From assembly GCA_963703015.1 (NCBI GenBank), contig OY969779.1, positions 1,922,001 through 1,986,000 of the forward strand: 64,000 nucleotides of DNA. Reading direction: 5' to 3'. A program made the translations under genes and the position numbers. Shown one piece after another: positions 27,323 through 35,839 of this stretch (position 1 is its first letter; each line of letters opens with the position of its first letter). Below the pieces are notes generated by a model. It was not told the origin of the DNA. It was given only the letters and a program-made list of their open reading frames with translations, and made no database searches. The stretch is from Methanobacterium_B sp963703015. Lineage in GTDB: Archaea > Methanobacteriota > Methanobacteria > Methanobacteriales > Methanobacteriaceae.

Positions 27323-27888
27323 TATTTACCACTCCACTTGATTGTTAATGTTTTAAGACAGGCATTTGGTCCTACATGGTCGATGTCGAGTTTTCCCCTG
27401 ATATCCATAACTTCTTCCACAGCACCCACTGTGTAACCATATAATAAATAACATAAAGGTCCTTTTTGAGGAAGACCAGTTCTTCTGAGTGTTTGTCTGA
27501 CTACACAATCTCTGAAAATTAATTTCACAACTGTTTCTTCACCCTTTTCTATGGTGTAACCTTCTTGACCAGCTGGTTTCCACATATCAAAATAAAATTC
27601 TGCACCTAAAATTTCACTCAATTCTTGCATTGCTTTCTCAAGGTTGTCAGTTTTTTCAACCATTTTGCCTGCTTCATGCCCCATTCTTTTACCTGCTTGG
27701 TAAACAATTGCATTTGCACCCCTTCCAGACACCTGTTCAAGGGCGCTGGACATTGAACCAACAAACTTCATAAGAACGTGAAGGGCCTCTTCGTAATCAT
27801 CGATATTTCCCCCACATTCATCAGGAATAAGTTCAGGTTTAAAATCCCCAAATATTTCCTTTCCTTCCCTTTTGATTTCATATGCCAT
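27322..27888 (-). CDS. V4R (4-vinyl reductase-like) domain protein in hydrogenase operon
   Basis: 188 residues matching the V4R small-ligand fold. A helical N-terminal part contains RGANAIVYQAGKRMGHEAG. A beta part then carries the conserved cysteines (IFRDCVVRQ, GPLCYLLYGYTVGAVEEVM) and a final NACLKTLTIKW. V4R domains bind hydrocarbons or metals and occur in methanogen redox regulators such as MsvR. Here no DNA-binding domain is present, so a sensory, assembly or regulatory partner of the hydrogenase is inferred. ATG behind GGAGACATT. Lies between the ferredoxin and small-subunit genes. Confidence 0.7.
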   Translation of the reverse strand: MAYEIKREGKEIFGDFKPELIPDECGGNIDDYEEALHVLMKFVGSMSSALEQVSGRGANAIVYQAGKRMGHEAGKMVEKTDNLEKAMQELSEILGAEFYFDMWKPAGQEGYTIEKGEETVVKLIFRDCVVRQTLRRTGLPQKGPLCYLLYGYTVGAVEEVMDIRGKLDIDHVGPNACLKTLTIKWSGK

Positions 27889-27899
27889 ACCAATGTCTC

Positions 27900-28151
27900 C
27901 TAAATCATCTTATTGAGTATATCACTAACTCTTCTATCGATATACAGCCTTTTAGCCACGTGTATGTTTTTATGTTCCATTGCTTCGGCAGGACAGATTT
28001 CATGGCATGAAAGGCACGCCATACAATCGTCAGCATTAACAACTTTAGTTTTGTTTTTTGCTTCATCCATTTCATAGACATCGTTAGGGCAGTCGTCCAC
28101 ACAAGAACCGCATCCAACACATGCATTTTCGTCTATTTCTATTTCTACCAT
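27900..28151 (-). CDS. 2[4Fe-4S] ferredoxin
   Basis: About 83 residues with two cluster motifs: CVGCGSCVDDCP (from residue 10) and CMACLSCHEICP (from about 44). A C-terminal helix follows. It is the first gene of the hydrogenase operon and is likely its electron acceptor or donor (inference). I start at ATG 28151 (MVEIEIDENAC), behind AGAGGCG; a longer reading to 28205 adds 18 residues without a good ribosome site. Confidence 0.85.
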   Translation of the reverse strand: MVEIEIDENACVGCGSCVDDCPNDVYEMDEAKNKTKVVNADDCMACLSCHEICPAEAMEHKNIHVAKRLYIDRRVSDILNKMI

Positions 28152-28455
28152 ATCTACGCCTCTTAATACTTTTTTTAGACTATGAAAAGTTTTAATTGTT
28201 AACAATCATTCCATACAATTAACTCTTATCAAGACATACAGTACTAATTTATTATATTGCTCCATTCATTATTAATAAAACTTTACCAAGTTGAGAAACA
28301 GTACATAGTTGCAGTCCTATGATAATGTGAAGAATTTTCATTGATTTACGGATAAAAAAGGATATGGTGACATGGTACACAAAGAATACCTTAATTAACA
28401 GGGGGTTGTGACGTATCTCACAAAAATTGTTAGTAATAAAAAATGAGTAATTTTG
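28152..28455. promoter_or_regulatory. Intergenic region upstream of hydrogenase operon
   Basis: 304 nt upstream of the ferredoxin gene (minus strand) and downstream of the sortase stop. It is AT-rich, with TATA-like sequence near 28245-28280 on the minus strand. A perfect 6-bp inverted repeat with a 6-nt spacer, TTGTGA/TCACAA, lies at 28406-28423. Such short repeats are common by chance in AT-rich DNA. It could be an operator or the sortase 3' hairpin. No gene seen. Confidence 0.3.
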
Positions 28456-29052
28456 TTAAATGTTGTCAGTTGATACAAGTTCACAGTGTGCTATGTATGC
28501 AGCTTCCTTTTTTCCAGGAGGGTAACATGTCATTAGCATTAATCTTGATTTTCCATCCAAAGCAAAGGTAACTGGATTGGTTTTGTAATCCCACCTAATA
28601 TCATTTCCATTGGATGTTACTGCGTAGGTGTACTTCTTTTTCATGATGGTGTCAACAATTATGACCTGATCTCCAACTTCTAACGAGCCAATATTTTTAA
28701 ATAATCCTGAATAGGTAGTTCTATGACCTAATATACCACATTCCCCGGGTTGTCCTGGTAGGGCACTTTCAGGATAATGATAAACTGCATTGTATGCATT
28801 AACTGTGTCAGATCGTATTGTACAGTTTACACCAAGTTTTGGAATGATGAGTTCTCCAAGTGAGGAACCTGCCTTGGTGCTCAATGGATCAAGTGCATCT
28901 ACAGGTTGACTCATTTTTTCGTTGTAATCCTTCAAACTCTTTTGTGCGGCAGTTAAATTTTTGGACTGTTCAAATGCGGCTATGGCTATGGTTAATGAAA
29001 CTAGAATACATACAACCACTATTCCTAAGGCCATCAAGTTAGTCCTTTTCAT
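28456..29052 (-). CDS. Sortase family transpeptidase with altered catalytic Arg
   Basis: Membrane-anchored sortase. An N-terminal hydrophobic anchor (MALGIVVVCILVSLTIAIAA) is followed by an extracytoplasmic beta-barrel. Catalytic His in GILGHRTT and Cys in LMLMTCYPPG are present. The Arg expected about nine residues after the Cys is Ala (CYPPGKKEAAYIAHCEL); two Lys residues lie nearby. The substrate would be a cell-surface protein, but none is adjacent. Start ATG 29052 behind GGTGGTTGAT overlaps the MscS gene by 14 nt. Confidence 0.78.
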   Translation of the reverse strand: MKRTNLMALGIVVVCILVSLTIAIAAFEQSKNLTAAQKSLKDYNEKMSQPVDALDPLSTKAGSSLGELIIPKLGVNCTIRSDTVNAYNAVYHYPESALPGQPGECGILGHRTTYSGLFKNIGSLEVGDQVIIVDTIMKKKYTYAVTSNGNDIRWDYKTNPVTFALDGKSRLMLMTCYPPGKKEAAYIAHCELVSTDNI

Positions 29053-29800
29053 TATCAACCACCAACAATGATCCAACTTCACTCGCTATTATGGAGCGGT
29101 ATTGCTCAACCTTCCATGGATCAACAACCCAAAAACTTAGAGTGCTTTTTATACCTGTATCTGCAAGTTCATTGATATTAAAATTTGGTAATGGATCATT
29201 GAGTGCCCATTCATGTTTATCTAAAATGTCAATAAATTTTTCTCTTAAACCCTCAACCTTCACTTGGTAAGGTATTGTGATTGCTAGATCTACCCGTTTC
29301 TCTTCGAGTGGGGTGTGGTTTACATGTACGTTCTTTGAGAAGTTTGAATTTGGGATTGAAACGATGTTGTTATCAGGGGTGATTAGTTTGGTTACCCTGA
29401 ATCCCATTATATGGACCTTTCCCTTGTAATCAGATATCTCTATTATATCTCCAACTTTAAAACTTTTATCTGCAAGCACGAATAATCCTGCTATAAAGTT
29501 AGAAATGGTGTCTCTGGCAGCGAAACCCACTGCAATACCAACAATTCCTAAACTCAGTGCAATGGCTGTGATGTTGATTCCCAGTTCATTCAGTATCAAA
29601 GTCAATGCTATGGCGTAAACACTGTACCTTATGATCTCATTTACAACTTGAATAAGAGTTGCTTCAGAATCAAATTTCTTTCCTAGCTGATTGATGAATA
29701 TGGATGTCCATTTAACAATTCCAAGGGCTGCGCCAATTATTATAAGGGTTACTATAATGTCCTTTAAGAGGGGGTTGTTTAAGATGGATTCAATTGTCAT
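29039..29800 (-). CDS. Small-conductance mechanosensitive channel (MscS family)
   Basis: Osmotic safety valve. It has three N-terminal hydrophobic segments. The third, pore-lining one contains Gly/Ala-rich LGIVGIAVGFAARDTISNFIAG. The beta domain follows with FKVGDIIEISDYKGKV and the typical MGFRVTKLITPDNNIVSIPNS. About 253 residues. The ATG at 29800 (MTIESIL) sits behind AGAGGTTGA; a TTG three codons upstream is less likely. It overlaps both neighbours, RNase Z and the sortase, suggesting one transcript. Confidence 0.9.
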   Translation of the reverse strand: MTIESILNNPLLKDIIVTLIIIGAALGIVKWTSIFINQLGKKFDSEATLIQVVNEIIRYSVYAIALTLILNELGINITAIALSLGIVGIAVGFAARDTISNFIAGLFVLADKSFKVGDIIEISDYKGKVHIMGFRVTKLITPDNNIVSIPNSNFSKNVHVNHTPLEEKRVDLAITIPYQVKVEGLREKFIDILDKHEWALNDPLPNFNINELADTGIKSTLSFWVVDPWKVEQYRSIIASEVGSLLVVDNEKD

Positions 29801-30698
29801 GCTGTTCAACCTCTAGTTTCATTAGATCTTCGGCCACCACAGAATTCTCAAAGACATTTGCTGCTTCTTTTTCAAGGGTTTTACCGTCTTTGTATCTGGT
29901 GCTTATGTGGGTTATAACCAATTTTTTAACACCTGCTTTTTTAGCAATTTCAGCAGCCATTTCAGCAGTTGAATGTCCTGTTTCAAATGCCTTCTCTTTA
30001 TGACTGTTGTTAAAGGTTGATTCATGTATCAATAAATCTGCATCTTTAGAAAAGTCCACCATTTCTTCACATGCAAGAGTGTCTCCCGAGTAAACCAACT
30101 TTCTACCCCTTCGTTTTTCTCCCAATACTTCTTCAGGTTTGATGATTTTGTCACCTATTTTAACTGGAAGTCCACTTTGCAATTTTCCATAGGCGGGTCC
30201 AGGTTTAATTCCAAGTTTCAGGGCCTTTTCTTTAATAAATTTAGGATCTCTTTTTTCTTCGATACAATATGCGTAGTTTGTAACTGAATGTTTCATTAAT
30301 TGGGCTGAAATTTTAAAATCATCCTCTTCTAAAACTGTGCCCTCAGATATTTCATGAACAACTATGCTGAATGAAAGTGCGAAGTAGCCAAATTTCTTCA
30401 TATTATCCAGAAGTTCCCTAATGCCATGTGGCCCATATATTTCCAGCGGATCCTTTCTTCCCCTGAAGGCCATTGATTGTATTAATCCTGGAATTCCCAG
30501 TATATGATCTCCATGGAAGTGTGTAACAAATATTTTATCGATCTTCATGGGACTCAGTCTGGCCCTGGTCATTTGTCGTTGTGTTCCTTCCCCACAGTCA
30601 AAAAGCATGATTTCTCCAAAGGCTTTCAAAGCTAGGGCTGAGTGGTTTCTGTTGTTGGTGGGTATTGCCGATGATGTTCCTAAAAATACTATCTCCAT
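29790..30698 (-). CDS. rnz: Ribonuclease Z (tRNA 3' processing)
   Basis: Metallo-beta-lactamase-fold endonuclease that trims tRNA 3' trailers. Zinc ligands are in THFHGDHILG (near residue 60), with more in MKHSVTNYA, YSGDTL and THISTRY. The tRNA-type insert with GRKDP/ and the PxKVGD-type loop (GLPVKIGDKI) is present. 302 residues, normal for tRNase Z-S. ATG behind GGATGG. Its end overlaps the MscS start by 11 nt. Confidence 0.94.
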   Translation of the reverse strand: MEIVFLGTSSAIPTNNRNHSALALKAFGEIMLFDCGEGTQRQMTRARLSPMKIDKIFVTHFHGDHILGIPGLIQSMAFRGRKDPLEIYGPHGIRELLDNMKKFGYFALSFSIVVHEISEGTVLEEDDFKISAQLMKHSVTNYAYCIEEKRDPKFIKEKALKLGIKPGPAYGKLQSGLPVKIGDKIIKPEEVLGEKRRGRKLVYSGDTLACEEMVDFSKDADLLIHESTFNNSHKEKAFETGHSTAEMAAEIAKKAGVKKLVITHISTRYKDGKTLEKEAANVFENSVVAEDLMKLEVEQHDN

Positions 30699-30907
30699 TT
30701 AAACCATCCTGAATAATTACAATTTGTTTTAGTGGTAAACAGAGCCTTGAATACCATTAAATTACTAATCCATGTTATGTTACGGTTCTGCTACCCTAGA
30801 GTGAAGAATATTTATATCTTTTATTTTATAAAAGAAATACCTATAGAAGTACTGTATTCCAATAGAACATTATATTATTGAATTTTTTTGACTGGTTGTG
30901 AAATTTT

Positions 30908-31747
30908 ATGAAGTACGATTTAACTGAAATAATTGGGATGATCCATCAAGATGTAGGATTTGAGGATATCACATCAACAGCCCTTATAAAACCTGATACC
31001 ACTATAAAGGCAAATATTATAAGCAGGGAAACTGGAATCGCAGCAGGAGTTGAACTTGCATGTGAAATTTTCAATGAATTTTCTATAGATGCACAGGTGT
31101 TGGTTGCAGATGGTGAAAGAATAGATGCAGATGATGTGTTGTTGGAGATTGAGGGTGATGCAAGGACAATACTGGGTGTTGAAAGGACTGTACTTAATCT
31201 TCTCATGAGGATGTGCGGTATTGCAACCACAACCTTCAAACTTGTTTCAATGGTACATAAGATTGATCCAAACATGAGGGTTGCTGCAACCAGAAAAACC
31301 ACACCGGGACTTCAATTATTTGAGAAGGAAGCAGTTAAATTAGGTGGTGGAGATAGCCATCGTTACAGGTTGGATGACTGTGTTTTAATTAAAGACAATC
31401 ACATTGCCATAGTTGGAAGTGTTGGAGAGTCAGTTAATATTGCAAGAAGCAAAGTCAGCTTCACTAAAAAAATTGAAGTTGAAGTTGAAAACATGAGGGA
31501 TGCATTGGAAGCTTCGATTGCAGGGGCTGATATTGTGATGCTGGACAACATGGATCCTGAAGAAGTTAAAAAGGTGGTTAAGGCCATTGAAAATCAGAAT
31601 TTAAGGGACAATATTTTAATAGAAGTTTCTGGAGGCATTGGTCCAAGTAATATTGAGGATTATGCGGGTATTGGGGTAGATATTGTTTCTACTGGTTATC
31701 TCACACACTCTGTAACTGCCCTTGATCTCAGCCTTGAAATAGTCTAA
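30908..31747 (+). CDS. nadC: Nicotinate-nucleotide pyrophosphorylase (carboxylating)
   Basis: Makes nicotinate mononucleotide from quinolinate and PRPP in NAD synthesis. Signatures: HQDVGFEDITS near the start, ERTVLNLLMRMCGIAT, RVAATRKTTPGLQLFEK, GGGDSHRYRLDD, IKDNHIA, and the phosphate-binding VSGGIGPSN. 279 residues, normal. ATG behind GGTTGTG. It precedes the histone-like gene, but a new TATA box lies between them. Confidence 0.96.
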   Translation: MKYDLTEIIGMIHQDVGFEDITSTALIKPDTTIKANIISRETGIAAGVELACEIFNEFSIDAQVLVADGERIDADDVLLEIEGDARTILGVERTVLNLLMRMCGIATTTFKLVSMVHKIDPNMRVAATRKTTPGLQLFEKEAVKLGGGDSHRYRLDDCVLIKDNHIAIVGSVGESVNIARSKVSFTKKIEVEVENMRDALEASIAGADIVMLDNMDPEEVKKVVKAIENQNLRDNILIEVSGGIGPSNIEDYAGIGVDIVSTGYLTHSVTALDLSLEIV

Positions 31748-31864
31748 ATTTGGGGTCATGAAAAATAGGTGCTTTCAATATTTTTGTACTTAGCTCCATT
31801 TATTTGCACAATATTTGGCTTGTAGTATAAAATTATTGGGGGGATAATTAATATTATAAATAAC

Positions 31865-31872
31865 TTTATATA
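31865..31872 (+). promoter_or_regulatory. TATA box of the histone-fold gene
   Basis: TTTATATA, about 50 nt before the ATG at 31916. Transcription would begin near 31894, giving a leader of about 20 nt that holds the GGAGGC ribosome binding site at 31903-31908. Confidence 0.5.
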
Positions 31873-31915
31873 GGGCGTTTAACAGATGATAAACTGATAA
31901 TAGGAGGCACAGATC

Positions 31916-32428
31916 ATGGATTTTAACGAAGACGAATTTAATGATGAAGAAGTGAATGAAAATATTGATGAAGTTAATGAAGAATCAACAGAAACTACCG
32001 AGGATTCTGAAGAATTTACAGAAACTGCAGAGGATTCTGAAGGAATCATAGGGGACGAAGTAGTAACCGAAGAAGAGGGTGAAGACCTCCCATTTGCCAA
32101 GGCAGAAGTAGTAAGGCTAATGAAAAAGAACCTTGATAAAGACAAGATGATAAGGGAACGTGTTAAGGTTGAAATGAACAAATTTTTAGGAGAAGTTCTT
32201 GAACGAGTTTGTGAACAGCTCAATGATTATCCTTACACAACCATAGAATATGAAATGCTCAAGGAATCCATATACCCTTACACCAACATCAAAAGAATTA
32301 ATGAAGAAAAATTCAGGATTTTAAAACATTTAGATGCAATAAAAGCAGATTGTGACGCTTTAAGCTTGGATGTTAAGAAATCATTAAAGATTAAAGATGT
32401 TGATGATGACGATGATGAGATATTTTAA
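31916..32428 (+). CDS. Histone-fold protein with acidic N-terminal tail
   Basis: 170 residues. Residues 1-57 are almost all Glu/Asp/Thr/Ser. Residues about 58-122 fit a single histone fold: LPFAKAEVVRLMKKNL (helix 1), a 31-residue helix 2 (MIRERVKVEMNKFLGEVLE onward), then TTIEYEMLKESIYPY (loop and helix 3). The spacing equals HMfB, including the LPxA opening and the TI.. beta contact before helix 3. A C-terminal helical part (123-158) and DVDDDDDEIF follow. The Arg-Asp clamp of nucleosomal histones is not obvious. The fold call is by eye. Possible chromatin or transcription adaptor; function unknown. Confidence 0.6.
   Translation: MDFNEDEFNDEEVNENIDEVNEESTETTEDSEEFTETAEDSEGIIGDEVVTEEEGEDLPFAKAEVVRLMKKNLDKDKMIRERVKVEMNKFLGEVLERVCEQLNDYPYTTIEYEMLKESIYPYTNIKRINEEKFRILKHLDAIKADCDALSLDVKKSLKIKDVDDDDDEIF
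31988..32047 (+). repeat. Tandem 30-bp repeat encoding the acidic tail
   Basis: Two adjacent 30-bp units (31988-32017 and 32018-32047) are nearly identical and encode TETTEDSEEF and TETAEDSEGI. The acidic tail of the histone-fold protein appears to have grown by in-frame duplication. Confidence 0.7.
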
Positions 32429-32665
32429 TCTCATTATCAATCCTTAAAACCAACCAATTTTCCATATTAATTAAGTACTTTTTTTGAAGTAGATTACAGA
32501 ACTCTATTATTTACTGTTATCATCTAATATTTTGAATAAATTGAATCAGATTCAAATATGATACAACATTTCTTTTAAAAATAGTATGCTTCTGTCAGTT
32601 GAATTACCAGCTCTATTTTTGATAAAATTTTAGGAAAAATCAGTTCATATTTTTTTAATTAATAA

Positions 32666-33229
32666 TCACTGATCAATGGTAACAAAACCAGTATTTAAAT
32701 TCTCAACTTCTTCTTGGGTCAATTTTCTGTGTTTAGCATCATCGTGAAGTATTACACTGTGACCAAAGGGATCTTCAATTATTAAGGTTGCGGATCCATC
32801 ACCAGATTTAATATCCTCAATATTTTCAATTATTTTCAGGGCATTTTCCTTGACCTCAGGTTCTTCTGCCCAACTAATGGCTGTTTCCACTGCAGATTCA
32901 AATCTGTTTAAAACACCTTCAACATTTGAAACGTATCCCTGTGATTTGGGTCCTGGTTCAACTTTAAGTCCCAACTCGGGTATGCTCAATGTCGCTGTCT
33001 GAGATTTAACAACCCTTGCATTGATATTAGCGCTACTTATCAAAAGGGAGTAACATACAGGTTCCTTCTGTTCTAAACAGATGGTATCTGTGTGTCTGTA
33101 ACCACATTCTGAGCAAATAATAGTGGATTCAAGAATTTCTCCAAAATAAGGTATTTCTTCAGTTTTACTGGTCATTTCCAGGGTATTTATGCCTTTACAA
33201 ACAGGACAATCTGTGTTTATGTTGTTCAC
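32666..33229 (-). CDS. ZPR1 zinc-finger domain protein
   Basis: Archaeal single-copy version of the ZPR1 zinc-finger/beta-barrel unit. Zinc ligands: CPVC near residue 9 and CSEC near 38 (IICSECGYRHTD). The conserved continuation is the core SSANINARVVKSQTATLSIPELGL with EPGPKSQGYVSNVEGVLNRF. 187 residues. Eukaryotic ZPR1 acts as a folding factor for the elongation factor eEF1A; the same role here is inference. Start GTG 33229 behind AAGGAGATC. Confidence 0.85.
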   Translation of the reverse strand: MNNINTDCPVCKGINTLEMTSKTEEIPYFGEILESTIICSECGYRHTDTICLEQKEPVCYSLLISSANINARVVKSQTATLSIPELGLKVEPGPKSQGYVSNVEGVLNRFESAVETAISWAEEPEVKENALKIIENIEDIKSGDGSATLIIEDPFGHSVILHDDAKHRKLTQEEVENLNTGFVTIDQ

Positions 33230-33291
33230 TTAAAGATCTCCTTAACTAACAAATAAATTAATTCTAAATCCCGTCATATAATATATTAATA

Positions 33292-34257
33292 TTATTCAGA
33301 TTTTTCTTCTTTTTTGTAGATCAAACCCTTAGCATCTAGATCCTTGATCATAGCCTCAAGACTTTTCTTATCAGGGGCGCAGATCTTGTGACTGTGAACA
33401 TTGCCTGATAAACTGTAGAGATTTTCAAGGTCTTTTTTACGTTTAGGATTTTCATCTAACGTTTCAATGAACCTCTTGGCCTCTACTGGATCAAAAACAT
33501 TAACATTTCTTTTGAGTGGTTCACCAAAACCTGGAAGGAAGTAGGAAACATCAACCATTCTACCTCCGTATTTATCCAATATGATGGAAGTTTCTTCTCC
33601 AAGCTGATCAACAGAGTGTTTGAAAAGCATTACTTTACAAATTCCTCTTATGAGTGTTAACATACGTTTTAGAGTGTTGTCAATGGTTTGATTGTTGATT
33701 ACAGGAATATTATGTTCAATAGCACTTTTAACCAAATAATCATTAATCACACGATTTTCTTTGAAGTACTCAAGATGTTTTCCTCCCCGTTTAATCTTCA
33801 TCGCCCTCTTAACAAACCGTTCCTTATGAACTTCTTTGTCTGCAGTTAAAACGAAGAAATGGATGGATGCATCCTTTTGGAACTTCTCGATATCTATGAA
33901 TCCTGGCACTAGGTGAACTCCCTCTATTACCACATCATCAAAATCATCAACAGCTCTTCTTATAACCCTTTCAATCGCAGGAATCACAAATGAGGCATGA
34001 TCTTCAAAGCCAGCTTCAATTAATGAATCTGTGTCTCCATCAAACCGTTCTTTGTCCCTTAATGTTAAATATGCATCAAATGAAGATTTGTGTAGTGAAG
34101 GTGCATAGTCCGGGCCTATTATTCCACGAACTATGGCTCTAATGAAATCTGTTTCAATTAAATGTTTGATTCCTAATTCTTTAGCTAATTCAGAGGCTAT
34201 AGTAGATTTACCAATACCTGATGCACTTCCGATCAATATTACATAGGGTTTTCTCAT
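33292..34257 (-). CDS. pgk2: 2-phosphoglycerate kinase
   Basis: Phosphorylates 2-phosphoglycerate to 2,3-diphosphoglycerate, the first step to the thermolyte cyclic 2,3-diphosphoglycerate found in Methanobacteriales. P-loop GSASGIGKST (residues 10-19), then LIETDFIRAIVRGIIGP and DVVIEGVHLVPGF as in the family. 321 residues, close to the usual length; the Lys/Glu-rich end is extra. ATG behind GGGGATG. Cyclic-2,3-diphosphoglycerate synthetase is not in the window. Confidence 0.88.
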   Translation of the reverse strand: MRKPYVILIGSASGIGKSTIASELAKELGIKHLIETDFIRAIVRGIIGPDYAPSLHKSSFDAYLTLRDKERFDGDTDSLIEAGFEDHASFVIPAIERVIRRAVDDFDDVVIEGVHLVPGFIDIEKFQKDASIHFFVLTADKEVHKERFVKRAMKIKRGGKHLEYFKENRVINDYLVKSAIEHNIPVINNQTIDNTLKRMLTLIRGICKVMLFKHSVDQLGEETSIILDKYGGRMVDVSYFLPGFGEPLKRNVNVFDPVEAKRFIETLDENPKRKKDLENLYSLSGNVHSHKICAPDKKSLEAMIKDLDAKGLIYKKEEKSE

Positions 34258-34300
34258 TTGTTCATCCCCTTAATTTACATTAAGAAAACGCCAAGGGAAT

Positions 34301-34657
34301 TTAGGTTAACATGTCAATAACTCGCTCGGCACTTCTTCTCATTTCTATCCTGATCAATCCTAGATTTATTTCTATGTCTGTTATCACTACTAAAATTCCT
34401 TCTCCAGCATCTATCATCAATGTTTTTCCTTTTTCTCCTTCTATCATCACTTGTTGCAATGGTTCATGTTTCATTTCTTCAGCTGATCTTTCTGCTGTAC
34501 CAAAAACAGCGGATGACATAGCTGCAACCAGTTCAGAGTCAATGTCTCCCGGAACTTCGCTTTCTATAATCAAACCGTCTTTACCAACTACTAATGATCC
34601 ACTTACCCCGTTTATCCTTCCTAAATCCTTCAGTATTCTTTCTATCATTTCTACCAT
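34301..34657 (-). CDS. Roadblock/LC7 domain protein (MglB-like)
   Basis: 118 residues, one Roadblock/LC7 domain: GRINGVSGSLVVGKDGLIIE, then GDIDSELVAAMSSAVFGTAER, MIEGEKGKTLMIDAGEGILV and INLGLIRIEMRRSAERV. Such proteins form dimers and regulate small GTPases or assemble on membranes. ATG behind GGAGGCATT. It is divergent from the DUF1611-SepF genes and shares its promoter region with them. It closely resembles the N-terminus of the 410-residue protein at 23.5-24.7 kb. Confidence 0.85.
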   Translation of the reverse strand: MVEMIERILKDLGRINGVSGSLVVGKDGLIIESEVPGDIDSELVAAMSSAVFGTAERSAEEMKHEPLQQVMIEGEKGKTLMIDAGEGILVVITDIEINLGLIRIEMRRSAERVIDMLT

Positions 34658-34780
34658 ACCAATGCCTCCACAATAGAATTGAGTATCTACCCAAAGTATA
34701 TATCTTGGTTTAACATTTATTAAATAAATAGGTAATGTTAAGTTTCACAGTTATTCACCAAAAATTATAGGAGTGATCCA

Positions 34781-35839
34781 TTGTATTTTATAACTTCTCT
34801 TCAAGAAATCCAAGAACTCAACCCATTCGTCATCATCGGATGTGGTGGAGGTGGAGAAAAATTTTCTAATTTTGAGGGAGTAGAAGCGGTAGGTTTCATA
34901 GATGATGACATCGAAAAACAGGGCCAGAATTTTTGTGGCCATGTAGTATCAGGAAATTTAAAGGAACTTTTAGAAACTACAGATGCTAAGAGTGTTGCCA
35001 TAATGCTCCCCATAGGCGCAGAAGGATCTGCTTTGAAGTACGCAGTAGAAGCAATAGACAGCGAAAAAAACGTTGTAACTTCATTTAGATCCCTTCCACT
35101 TGCTCAAAATGAATCAATATTCAAATTCGCCGACTCCAAGGGAGTGGTGATTAAGGAAATTAGTCCACGTTTGGATGTAATACGCAAAATTTTCGGAACA
35201 GCACCTCCAATGTGCACAGAAGTACTTCCAAAACTCAACTACAAACATAAAACACCAGTTGTTTTTGTCGGAGGTACTTCACAGGAATGTGGAAAACGAA
35301 CCACCACCAGATTATTGGGTCAAGCAGCTAAAGAAAAGGGGTTAAATGCTGCAGTTATTTCTACCGATGAAATGGGTTTTGAACAACCTGTTGATATGAA
35401 TTTCAGGGCCGGAAGTCTTTCTGTTATGGATGTGGCATCTGCTGTTATTGGTTCCATCAAATATATGGAAGAACTTAAACAGCCGGACATAATCTTTGTG
35501 GAAGGTCAATCAAGCATAACTGAAATGGGCAATCCACACCCAAGGGGCTTATCTACAGCAATACTTATAGGAGCAATGCCTGATGCTACTGTTGTTTGTC
35601 ACAGACCTAATCATCCCTACAGGGAACCAAGGGGAATCGATTATGAGGTTCGTGCAATAGAAGCAGTAGAACCAACCAGTGTTGTTGGATTATCAGTAAA
35701 TCTGAGAAATGTTAAAGATAAATCTGAACTCGTAAAATTCGAAGAAAAGTACGGGTTACCTGCTGTTGATGTTAGAAATGGAGGAGCTTCAAGGTTACTG
35801 GATGTAATTATTGATTATATAGGGGACCTAAAGAAATGA
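34781..35839 (+). CDS. DUF1611 family protein (P-loop-like)
   Basis: 352 residues. The N-terminal part has a nucleotide-fold motif (FVIIGCGGGGEKFSNFEG) and VAIMLPIGAEGSALKYA. The C-terminal part holds the family P-loop-like FVGGTSQECGKRTTTRLL and FVEGQSSITEMGNPHPRG. DUF1611 proteins include a bacterial enzyme implicated in D-amino-acid metabolism (DgcN); the archaeal role is not known. Start TTG 34781 is well supported by AGGAGTGAT. Its stop overlaps the sepF start by 4 nt. Confidence 0.8.
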   Translation: MYFITSLQEIQELNPFVIIGCGGGGEKFSNFEGVEAVGFIDDDIEKQGQNFCGHVVSGNLKELLETTDAKSVAIMLPIGAEGSALKYAVEAIDSEKNVVTSFRSLPLAQNESIFKFADSKGVVIKEISPRLDVIRKIFGTAPPMCTEVLPKLNYKHKTPVVFVGGTSQECGKRTTTRLLGQAAKEKGLNAAVISTDEMGFEQPVDMNFRAGSLSVMDVASAVIGSIKYMEELKQPDIIFVEGQSSITEMGNPHPRGLSTAILIGAMPDATVVCHRPNHPYREPRGIDYEVRAIEAVEPTSVVGLSVNLRNVKDKSELVKFEEKYGLPAVDVRNGGASRLLDVIIDYIGDLKK

